Positions 16,568-22,760 of a stretch of 64,000 nt of DNA are shown here, in pieces. The notes beneath the pieces were generated by a model. It did not search any database, was not told the origin of the DNA, and saw only the letters and a list, made by a program, of their open reading frames with translations. The DNA is from Cytobacillus solani (GTDB lineage: Bacteria; Bacillota; Bacilli; Bacillales; Cytobacillaceae). The translations under genes and the position numbers were made by a program. The stretch is taken from NCBI RefSeq assembly GCF_001420595.1, contig NZ_LJIX01000006.1, positions 1,615,361 through 1,679,360 of the forward strand, read 5' to 3'. The first letter of the stretch is position 1. Each line of letters starts with the position of its first letter.

Positions 16568-17338
16568 AACATTCAAAATCGTTATAGACGCTGGTTAGGT
16601 CACGGACTCAATACACCAGGCAAACGTACGCCCGACGGTGAACGCGAATGGTCGTTTAATAATACGGTCGTGCTTGCGCTTATCGCCGAATTGAAGCGAT
16701 ATCAGAACGTCGAAGTCCTGCGCCTAGACGACCCGACGGGCAAGACCGACGTCTCACTTACGGAGCGTACTCGCAAAGCAAAAGCGTGGGGCGCAGACGT
16801 AATTATTAGCGTTCACCATAACGCAAACACCTCGAAGTGGGGCGCATGGGGCGGAGTTGAGACGTTAGTCCATCAAAGCGCGGACAAAGTTTCGCTTGCC
16901 CTTGCGGAAGCTGTACAGCCGGCGATAGTGAGCGCGATGTGTTTGCGTAATCGAGGAATCAAACCCCGGAGCGACTTGCATATTCTTAACGCGGGCAAGA
17001 CGTACGGAATCCCTGCGATTCTCACCGAAGGCGGATTCATGGACAGCACGACCGATATCGGAGCTTTGCGCGACAAGGCGAAGTTACACGCGCAAGCTAA
17101 AGCGATCGCAGACGGAGTAGCGAAAATATTCGCGTTGAAATTGAAGGAGGCGGAACAAGTGACGAACAAAACCGAGGAATACAAACTAACGCCAAACGAC
17201 GAAAAGGTAATCGCAGACCTCAAACGTTGGGGCATTACGGATGGCAAGAACCCGACGCGACAGGTTACGCAATTATACCTGTGGCACGTCGTACACGGTG
17301 TGATTCAAGCGGTTAAAAACGGAAAGGTGGCGGAGTAG
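16560..17338 (+). pseudogene. N-acetylmuramoyl-L-alanine amidase (endolysin), interrupted by 5 bp
   Basis: The frame starts at ATG 16560 (AAGGAGA 10 nt upstream), reads MSKTFKIVIDAG, and hits TAG at 16596-16598. Removing five bases (for instance 16596-16600) restores the Amidase_3 motif VIDAGHG and an open frame to 17338, about 257 residues. That frame has the second zinc ligand (GEREWSFNN), the SVHHNA motif, the catalytic TEGGF motif and a C-terminal domain of about 60 residues. The first zinc-binding histidine lies just beyond the lesion. Translation from internal starts (for example GTG 16670) would lack two zinc ligands. So the gene is either dead or read by a jump from GGT (16593-16595) to the identical GGT at 16598-16600. 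Confidence 0.85.
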
Positions 17339-17566
17339 ATGACGAAACAAACTAAACCAATTAACGCGGGAACAGTTACGAGGTTCATACTTCTATTGCT
17401 CGCGTTGCTTAATAGCGGACTGGAAATGTCGGGCAACAGTGTATTGCCGGTCGACAAAGAAGGCGTTAGCACGTTTATTTCGCTGGCATTCCTCGGGGGC
17501 GCTTCGTTGTGGGCATATTGGAAGAACAACGACGTGACGAAGAAGGCGCGGAGTAAAGACGAATAA
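17339..17566 (+). CDS. Holin, SPP1 family
   Basis: 75 residues starting one base after the lysin stop. Two membrane segments are visible (residues 12-32, FILLLLALLNSGLEM; 46-62, FISLAFLGGASLWAYW) and the family signature WKNNDVTKKA closes the protein. SPP1-type holins form the lesion that lets the endolysin reach the cell wall. The family call is strong from the C-terminal motif. Confidence 0.88.
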   Translation: MTKQTKPINAGTVTRFILLLLALLNSGLEMSGNSVLPVDKEGVSTFISLAFLGGASLWAYWKNNDVTKKARSKDE

Positions 17567-17674
17567 ATAAAACAAGGGCAGGCGAAACTTATACGCTTGC
17601 TCTTACGTACATATTTGTAGTTGTCTAACGTTGGTAACTACGGTAAAATTAGGAATAGGAGAGGGGGATTTACG

Positions 17675-18235
17675 GTGGAAAAGAAATCAAAAATAATATT
17701 AATAGTGGTTGCTGCACTTAGTTCTATTTATATATTTGGTTCACTCTTGCCGGACATCTTCATTAAAAAAGAGAGCGATAGTCCAGTCATAGCGGTCGGG
17801 GCGGAGAATAAAGATATCGAATCTGAGAGCGTTGACAATTCACAAGAAGAGGAATCTGGAGCGACGGAACATGTCGTCACTTGGTCGGATAACTTCCAAG
17901 GGTATGAAACAAAAATCACAAGCGTTAAATTTGATGATAAGACTATGAGCGTTTACTTCGAATTATACAATGGCTCTGACGTTACTTTCCTCAATAATGT
18001 TGAATGGGGAGCCGCAGTTATTAATCAAAAGCAAATAAAAGCGAACATGTTCGGAAGCAATGACGTTGGCGGCGAGCACCTGGGAGATACAAAGCATGAA
18101 GGTTATGTCGTTTACTATGCCGATAGCCCAGAGGATTTTGCTGACGTTAAAGAAGTACGTTTAACATGGACGTTAACTAATGATAGTACGTATGAATCAA
18201 AAGACTACGACATAAAAATTCCACTAACGCCATAA
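17675..18235 (+). CDS. Membrane-anchored extracellular protein (prophage accessory gene)
   Basis: 186 residues from the GTG at 17675 after GGAGAGGGGG; an upstream in-frame start at 17621 lacks a ribosome binding site. A basic N-terminus and one membrane segment (residues 6-25) are followed by an acidic linker rich in Glu/Ser and a beta-rich domain of about 120 residues (WSDNFQGYETKITSVKFDD) resembling the DUF5067/Ig-like family found on Gram-positive surfaces. Codons are less CG-rich than in late genes. It sits between holin and a strong terminator, the usual place for lysogenic-conversion genes. No enzyme motif is seen. Confidence 0.6.
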   Translation: MEKKSKIILIVVAALSSIYIFGSLLPDIFIKKESDSPVIAVGAENKDIESESVDNSQEEESGATEHVVTWSDNFQGYETKITSVKFDDKTMSVYFELYNGSDVTFLNNVEWGAAVINQKQIKANMFGSNDVGGEHLGDTKHEGYVVYYADSPEDFADVKEVRLTWTLTNDSTYESKDYDIKIPLTP

Positions 18236-18274
18236 CTCTACGGTCATCCAAGCCGTGGGTTATGGCGTTTTTTT
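18226..18274 (+). terminator. Strong terminator closing the late operon
   Basis: AACGCCATAAC pairs with GTTATGGCGTT around an inner ACGG/CCGT stem and is followed by TTTTTTT. It lies between the converging 17675-18235 gene and the minus-strand regulator, so it may serve both. Confidence 0.9.
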
Positions 18275-18278
18275 GCGT

Positions 18279-18509
18279 TTACATTCCAAAATAATCATCC
18301 GGCACGCTTTCGCCTATCTTTTTTAACGCCTTCTTTATGCGCGTGACAGTTGAAAACTTAGGCGTGTACTCTTTATCGTTACATAACCTCGAAATTGTTC
18401 TTCGACTTAACCCCGATAATTCCTCTAATTCGATTTGCGTTATTTCCTTCCGATCTAACCAACGTCCAAACTTCGTTCTATCTTTACCTAATCCGAAAAA
18501 TGAAAACAT
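18279..18509 (-). CDS. Small XRE-type HTH regulator
   Basis: 76 residues from the ATG at 18509, spaced 9 nt from AGGAG; a TTG at 18518 is too close to it. The helix-turn-helix is at residues 22-48 (KEITQIELEELSGLSRRTI, then ISRLCNDKEYTPK). The protein is oriented away from the translocase gene and shares with it an intergenic region with inverted repeats, so it probably regulates that cassette or itself. It is too small to be a typical CI repressor with a dimerisation domain. Confidence 0.75.
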   Translation of the reverse strand: MFSFFGLGKDRTKFGRWLDRKEITQIELEELSGLSRRTISRLCNDKEYTPKFSTVTRIKKALKKIGESVPDDYFGM

Positions 18510-18582
18510 AACGATCAACTCCTGCGTTTTTAGTACAAGTATCGACAGGAGCCAAATTTTTCATACATGCAAAAAAGTAACA

Positions 18583-18696
18583 TAACGGACAATCAGCGCA
18601 CCATACCTTTTACTATTCCGATTAAAATTCTCGCCTAGAATTGCAAAAGGAATAGCAGAAACTCTTACGTATCAATAGTCGTAAGCTTGTCCGTTA
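18583..18696. repeat. Nested inverted repeats in the divergent intergenic region
   Basis: An outer perfect 10-bp pair TAACGGACAA (18583-18592) / TTGTCCGTTA (18687-18696) encloses three more: CTATTCC (18613-18619) / GGAATAG (18649-18655), inside it AATTCT (18626-18631) / AGAATT (18637-18642), and CTTACG (18664-18669) / CGTAAG (18680-18685). They can be drawn as a multi-branch structure in RNA or extruded DNA. It ends 48 nt before the translocase ATG. It may be an operator region, a structured leader or an origin-like site; the sequence alone does not decide. Confidence 0.6.
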
Positions 18697-18744
18697 CCTT
18701 CCTTTTCGCTGGGACTATTCTACGAATAAAAGGTGGTGTTGCTT

Positions 18745-20040
18745 ATGTTGTTCGAAGTGCTTTCGTCGGCTGTGGTCGGTGGGCTTGTCGGCGCGTCCTA
18801 CTTACACCAACTCGGACTAGGCGGCAATGACACGCGAAACATTATCCGGATTGCAGCCAACGCAGGGCTTGTCGCAAAAGACGGCACGCAGATACGTCCT
18901 TTTCGCCGGACTAATAAAGGCTCTTACGTTGAATACGTATTTCAGCTTCCGCAAGGGCTATCGTCGCAACAATTCCGCGATAAACTAGACCGATTCCAGG
19001 ACGGACTAAACGCAAAACGACGTGTACTCGATATTTCGCTGGCGGACTTACGCGCGATTAACTGGCGAGGTCGTGACGTTGTTTCGCATCTGCGGGAACT
19101 AGCGACGAAAAAGAAAACGGAGCATAAGGAGGTTGAAGTCGAGTTTGACGGCATGTTAAAGTTTCGCGTTTATAAGGAGCCTTTGACGGAGTTTTTCGAA
19201 ATTGACGAATCACTTTTCGCATCATTAAAAGGCTGGCAAGTTCCTGCGGGCATGAGTCGGCAAGGGCTAATACGGCACGATTTCGATAAAATCGCGCATA
19301 GTTTAATTGGCGGTTCGACTGACTTCGGAAAGTCCAACATTCTGAAACTATGGATAACAACGCTAATTCACCGAAAGCCTAACGAAGTAAAATTCACGCT
19401 AATCGACCTAAAGGGCGGGCTGTCGTTTTCTCGTTTTCGCAAAGCTAAACAAGTCGAAACTGTCGCGAAGAATGCGGAGGAAGCGCTCGAAGCGTTGCAA
19501 TCGGTTCAGCAGCGCATGAATAAAACGATGGACTATCTCGAAGCAAACGGATTTGAGGACGTAAAGGAAGCAGGCATAAAAGAGCGTTATTTCACGTTTA
19601 TTGATGAAGCTGCCGACATCGCTGACGATTCAAATTGCGTTGATATAATAATCGACATTGCTAGACGCGGAAGGGCGGCAGGAGAGCGTTTGGTCTACGC
19701 GACACAATACCCAACGGCTGAAACGATTGATTCGCAGATAAAACGGAATTGTATCGGGCGCCTGTGCTTCGTGCTTGATACCGGAATAGCGAGTAAGGTC
19801 GTTATCGACCAAGAAGGTGCGGAAAAACTACCGTTAGTTCAAGGACGTGCAATATATAAGAAGGTAAAATGTACGGAAATTCAGACGCCTTATATTAGTA
19901 ATAAAACGATTGATCGCATTATCGGGCCGCACATTACAATCAAGGCGCGCAAGGAGGGCGATACGAATGCAAGCAACGATAGCAAAGGAGCAACGCCAGG
20001 AAAGCATTCTCTTGTCGTTGAAGAAATTGGGATTTCTTAG
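18745..20040 (+). CDS. FtsK/SpoIIIE-HerA-type DNA translocase
   Basis: 431 residues from the ATG at 18745 (AAAGGTGGTG upstream). Walker A is GGSTDFGKSN (residues about 189-198), with VKFTLIDLKGG after it, Walker B is YFTFIDEAADI, and the arginine-finger-like sensor region reads ATQYPTAETIDSQIKRNCIGR. There is one hydrophobic N-terminal stretch, no long membrane domain and no FtsK gamma domain. Such P-loop motors pump DNA and resemble plasmid and conjugative-element translocases. It overlaps the next gene by 74 nt. The family is known in B. cereus group prophages, but its role there is not established. Confidence 0.85.
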   Translation: MLFEVLSSAVVGGLVGASYLHQLGLGGNDTRNIIRIAANAGLVAKDGTQIRPFRRTNKGSYVEYVFQLPQGLSSQQFRDKLDRFQDGLNAKRRVLDISLADLRAINWRGRDVVSHLRELATKKKTEHKEVEVEFDGMLKFRVYKEPLTEFFEIDESLFASLKGWQVPAGMSRQGLIRHDFDKIAHSLIGGSTDFGKSNILKLWITTLIHRKPNEVKFTLIDLKGGLSFSRFRKAKQVETVAKNAEEALEALQSVQQRMNKTMDYLEANGFEDVKEAGIKERYFTFIDEAADIADDSNCVDIIIDIARRGRAAGERLVYATQYPTAETIDSQIKRNCIGRLCFVLDTGIASKVVIDQEGAEKLPLVQGRAIYKKVKCTEIQTPYISNKTIDRIIGPHITIKARKEGDTNASNDSKGATPGKHSLVVEEIGIS

Positions 20041-20560
20041 TCGGTCGCAAATTCAACGATTACACAGACTCGGCGGTGATCGCAACGCTAATCGAATATT
20101 AAGCGATATGTGCGATTATCTGAATACGGTCAGACTGGGCGAAAACATCTACTATTTAAACGCTGCCGGACGTGAGCGCGTCGGAGCAACGAAGGTATTA
20201 AAGAAGACGCATCAAATTACGCATCATCTAATGAGAAATAGCCTTTATTTTGCGCATGGCTGCCCGTCGTCATGGAAAAGCGAGGTTAAGCTTGCGGTCA
20301 AAAATGAGGTAACGGTTATCGCAGACGCCTTGTTTACGCTGGCAGGTCGTTACTTTATTTGCGAAGTTGATAACGCGCAGAAAATGAACGAAAACAGGGC
20401 GAAGCTAGCAAAGTATCGCCGGCTGATCGAGTTGGGCGTATTTGAAAAGTCGCCGAAGTTTATTTGGATTACGACGACAGAGTACCGCCGGAAACAGTTA
20501 ACGAAAATGTGCGAATGTCTTGACGCGAGAATCTATACGAGGGGTGATTTCGATGTTTAA
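19967..20560 (+). CDS. Replication-relaxation family protein
   Basis: 197 residues from the ATG at 19967 with AAGGAGG 10 nt upstream, inside the end of the translocase gene. Residues 10-70 form a winged helix (LGFLSRSQIQRLHRLGG; YYLNAAGRERVG). The C-terminal part has IADALFTLAGRYFICEVDNAQKM, a pattern that resembles a PD-(D/E)XK-like fold but lacks the usual lysine. Members of PF13814 occur with FtsK-like translocases on plasmids and phages and are presumed to act in replication or processing of DNA. The enzyme activity is not proven here. Confidence 0.7.
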   Translation: MQATIAKEQRQESILLSLKKLGFLSRSQIQRLHRLGGDRNANRILSDMCDYLNTVRLGENIYYLNAAGRERVGATKVLKKTHQITHHLMRNSLYFAHGCPSSWKSEVKLAVKNEVTVIADALFTLAGRYFICEVDNAQKMNENRAKLAKYRRLIELGVFEKSPKFIWITTTEYRRKQLTKMCECLDARIYTRGDFDV

Positions 20561-20960
20561 GCGAAAAGAAACGATGTCCGTTAAGGAGTTTATGGCGCGA
20601 AAGGAGCCTTTGCGGATTCCGCAAGAGCGAAATTATAAACCAATCGTCAAAGCCTGCGTAACTGCCGGCGTCATTGTGCTGTCTCTAACATTCGGCGATG
20701 TTTCGCTTGCTGCGGCTGGCGCAGTTAACGGGGCTGTCACCGCGAAAGTGGTCGGTGCGTTTGCGCCCCTTGTCGAGTTGGTCAAGGCGTTGAGTTATCC
20801 GATTTCGCTCGTAATGATGCTAGGCGGCGGGCTGTTCGTGATGGTGGGGAACGCGGATCGTGGCTTCGGAATGATTCAAAAAGCGGGACTGGGCTACGTA
20901 TTGGTGCAAATGCTTCCGTTGTTGATGGATTTGCTCGTCGAGATTGCGAAGTCGTTGTAA
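20553..20960 (+). CDS. Small membrane protein with pilin-precursor-like (VirB2/TrbC-like) layout
   Basis: 135 residues from the ATG at 20553 (GGGGTGATTTCG upstream), overlapping the relaxation gene by 8 nt. After 32 polar residues comes a hydrophobic segment ending AAAGA like a signal peptide (residues 32-56), then two membrane helices (about 70-95 and 105-130) separated by a short charged loop (NADRGF). This order is found in VirB2/TrbC-type pilins and their relatives in Gram-positive mobile elements. Similarity is by layout and composition only. It is the third gene of the translocase cassette. Confidence 0.55.
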   Translation: MFKRKETMSVKEFMARKEPLRIPQERNYKPIVKACVTAGVIVLSLTFGDVSLAAAGAVNGAVTAKVVGAFAPLVELVKALSYPISLVMMLGGGLFVMVGNADRGFGMIQKAGLGYVLVQMLPLLMDLLVEIAKSL

Positions 20961-20983
20961 AGGAACGTTCGTTCGTATATAAT
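20955..20983 (+). promoter_or_regulatory. SigA promoter with embedded LexA-like (SOS) box
   Basis: -35 TTGTAA (20955-20960), 17-nt spacer, -10 TATAAT (20978-20983). Between them lies GGAACGTTCGTTCG (20962-20975), which matches 12 of 14 positions of the Bacillus LexA consensus CGAACRNRYGTTYG. LexA bound here would block the promoter. The -35 overlaps the stop codon of the upstream gene. The target is the YolD-like gene that starts at 21012. Confidence 0.75.
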
Positions 20984-21011
20984 ATACGTAAAACTAACGG
21001 AGGTACTACGA

Positions 21012-21347
21012 ATGTTAAAAGAACGCGGCATGAAAAAGTGGCAGGGATTCATACTTCCGGAGCAAGTCGAAGCGATGGCGTGGCTTGCCGACGAAATGGC
21101 GAAAGTTGATAAGCCGGTAGTCGACGAATATCAACGTATCGAATTTGACTCGCGCGTGGATTTCGCAATGGAGTTCAACTTGCCGGTAGAATTTACGGTG
21201 TGGACGGCGGGCAGATTTTCGAAGGTAAACGGACATGTGAAATACGTCGATATGATTTCGCAACAGTTTCGGGTTAAGTTGGCGAATGGTTTAATTGAGC
21301 GCGTGAGCATGGCGGACGTGGTTGACGTGACGGTTGTCGAAGATTGA
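21012..21347 (+). CDS. YolD-like protein
   Basis: 111 residues. The start MLKERGMKKWQGFILPEQV, the central FTVWTAGRFSKVNGHVKYVD and the closing DVVDVTVVED match the YolD family. In Bacillus, yolD genes are SOS-induced and usually stand before uvrX, a Y-family DNA polymerase gene. Here no polymerase gene follows; the integrase is on the opposite strand. The ribosome binding site AACGGAGGT and the SOS-type promoter fit expression after DNA damage. The protein may work with a polymerase coded elsewhere. Confidence 0.85.
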   Translation: MLKERGMKKWQGFILPEQVEAMAWLADEMAKVDKPVVDEYQRIEFDSRVDFAMEFNLPVEFTVWTAGRFSKVNGHVKYVDMISQQFRVKLANGLIERVSMADVVDVTVVED

Positions 21348-21352
21348 ACAAA

Positions 21353-21384
21353 GACCCGTCGGATTGTCCGCGGGTCCCATTTTT
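21353..21384 (+). terminator. Terminator after the YolD-like gene
   Basis: GACCCG and CGGGTC form the outer stem, CGGA and TCCG the inner stem around TTG, and ATTTTT follows. It separates the converging yolD-like and integrase genes. Confidence 0.8.
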
Positions 21385-22420
21385 AAATACGTATACCATT
21401 TCGTTTAACGATATTTCTAAGCGGCGAAAATTTATTGTGCTGTTGGCGTAAATGCTCGTTGTCCATCTGAATATATTTTCGCGTTGTTTGAATATCTGCG
21501 TGATCTAAGATTCGTTGCAGTGTAAATAAATCTCCGCCATTTAATATGTAGTTTCTCGCAAAAGTATGCCGAAACATATGCGGATGCAAGCGCGGTATAT
21601 TTAGCTTTTTCTTCAGGCGGTTAAGTCTACGTCTAAATGCGTCCGCGCTAAAATCGTCGCCATATGCGTTCATAAACAACTGGCTACTATCTCCAAAATA
21701 ACTTCTCGTTTCGTCCAATAACTGCCGCAGTCTTTTCGCGACCTCTCTACTCATTGGGATTTCGCGATTCTTTCTATTTTTCGCAATCTGTGACGGCACA
21801 TAGAGCGTTAATTGCCGAAAGTCAATTTGTTCCTCCGTTAGTGATAACGCTTCATTAATACGCAGGCCACAATCTAATAGAAGCAATACGAGCGTTTTGT
21901 CGCGCCATTGAGCGTAGCGTCTGTCATCGTAGGCGGCGAGTATCTTGTCGACTTCCTCGTCGGATAGCCCCGGCACTTCTTCCTGTTCGTCGTCGAGGAC
22001 TTGCGAAATGTTTTCCATCGGGTTCGTTTCGATAATGCCTTCGGTCTGTAGAAATCGGAACATAGTTCGCATTGTCCGAATCCGGATATTAATCGTATTT
22101 ACCGATAGTTTTTTACCTTCGCGCTGTCGTTGCTTGTCGCCTTCATACGGAGTTCTTTCGATGCGCAAATAATTTATGTAACCTCGTATTGTGTCCGCGT
22201 CAATATCATTGATGTACTTCGTGTCGTCGCCGAGCCATTCGCAAAAGTAGCGCATCGTCGCGTTGTACCCATCGACAGTTCCAGGTCGAACCCCTCCGGC
22301 CTCTTTCGCTCTAACAAAAATAGCCAACGCCTCGTCAATCGGGGTCTGTCGGTCAACCTTAGGCTTTGAGACTTGCGAGGCTGTTTTCGCCCCTCGTTCC
22401 GCAATATACTTCCGTTTCAT
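21383..22420 (-). CDS. Tyrosine recombinase (prophage integrase)
   Basis: 345 residues. An N-terminal SAM-like core-binding domain (residues about 25-130, DEALAIFVRAKEAGGVRPGT) precedes the catalytic domain with CGLRINEAL (first arginine), HPHMFRHTFARNY (His-x-x-Arg), LDHADIQTT and the nucleophile in RKYIQ at Tyr316. The ribosome binding site AACGGAGGTT precedes the start. It is the last prophage gene and lies 150 bp from the 3' end of tRNA-Arg, which is typical for site-specific integration into a tRNA gene. Confidence 0.93.
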   Translation of the reverse strand: MKRKYIAERGAKTASQVSKPKVDRQTPIDEALAIFVRAKEAGGVRPGTVDGYNATMRYFCEWLGDDTKYINDIDADTIRGYINYLRIERTPYEGDKQRQREGKKLSVNTINIRIRTMRTMFRFLQTEGIIETNPMENISQVLDDEQEEVPGLSDEEVDKILAAYDDRRYAQWRDKTLVLLLLDCGLRINEALSLTEEQIDFRQLTLYVPSQIAKNRKNREIPMSREVAKRLRQLLDETRSYFGDSSQLFMNAYGDDFSADAFRRRLNRLKKKLNIPRLHPHMFRHTFARNYILNGGDLFTLQRILDHADIQTTRKYIQMDNEHLRQQHNKFSPLRNIVKRNGIRI

Positions 22421-22423
22421 CGC

Positions 22424-22559
22424 GTCCTATAACCTCCGTTTATGTCACCGATTATGTCCTACGTTCACTAAAATGACGTCCTATATACGACGAAAAAACG
22501 CTATGTCATCGTAATTGTCACCGTAATGATTGTACGGTTGAAATAGCGATAACATAGCG
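22424..22559. repeat. Direct and inverted repeats between integrase and tRNA (candidate arm sites)
   Basis: GTCCTA occurs at 22424-22429, 22456-22461 and 22478-22483, and the related TGTCACCG/TGTCATCG motifs are interspersed. A 13-bp inverted pair with one mismatch, CGCTATGTCATCG (22499-22511) / CGATAACATAGCG (22547-22559), lies next to the tRNA end. Such repeats are expected for integrase arm-type and excisionase binding sites at an attachment site. Binding is an inference. Confidence 0.5.
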
Positions 22560-22572
22560 TCTCTTCTATTAG

Positions 22573-22646
22573 CGTCCCAGATAGGAATCGAACCTACGAC
22601 CTACAGCTTAGGAGGCTGTCGCTCTATCCTACTGAGCTACTGGGAC
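22573..22646 (-). tRNA. tRNA-Arg (anticodon CCT)
   Basis: A 74-nt cloverleaf reads on the minus strand: acceptor GTCCCAG/CTGGGAC with discriminator G, D stem GCTC/GAGC, anticodon stem ACAGC/GCTGT around CTCCTAA, T loop TTCGATT. CCA is not encoded. Its 3' end faces the integrase gene, so this is the likely attachment site; integration rebuilds the 3' part of the tRNA. The other half-site should repeat part of 22573-22620 at the left prophage end outside the window. Confidence 0.95.
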
Positions 22647-22725
22647 AAGTATTATCTTAATAATAAGACAACAAAATTTATTATAAACCCACTATTCCAA
22701 TATAGTCAATGATTTCGATTGCAGG

Positions 22726-22752
22726 AAAAAAGGACGCAAGCGTGATGCGTCC
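22726..22752 (-). terminator. Terminator of the acyltransferase gene
   Basis: On the minus strand GGACGC pairs with GCGTCC (22732-22737 / 22747-22752) and is followed by a T run (22726-22731 read as A on plus). Confidence 0.75.
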
Positions 22753-22760
22753 ATTAATCT

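Noticed and set aside
16560-17338. Group I or II intron or intein in the lysin
   Set aside because: The interruption is only five bases; there is no room for any intron or intein.
18337-18585. Plus-strand 82-codon frame over the HTH regulator
   Set aside because: Antisense to the HTH gene, which has a clear domain and ribosome binding site; the frame has neither.
1-22420. Integrative conjugative element instead of a prophage
   Set aside because: A full set of head, contractile tail, baseplate and lysis genes is present, and there is no conjugation ATPase VirB4 or typical relaxase.
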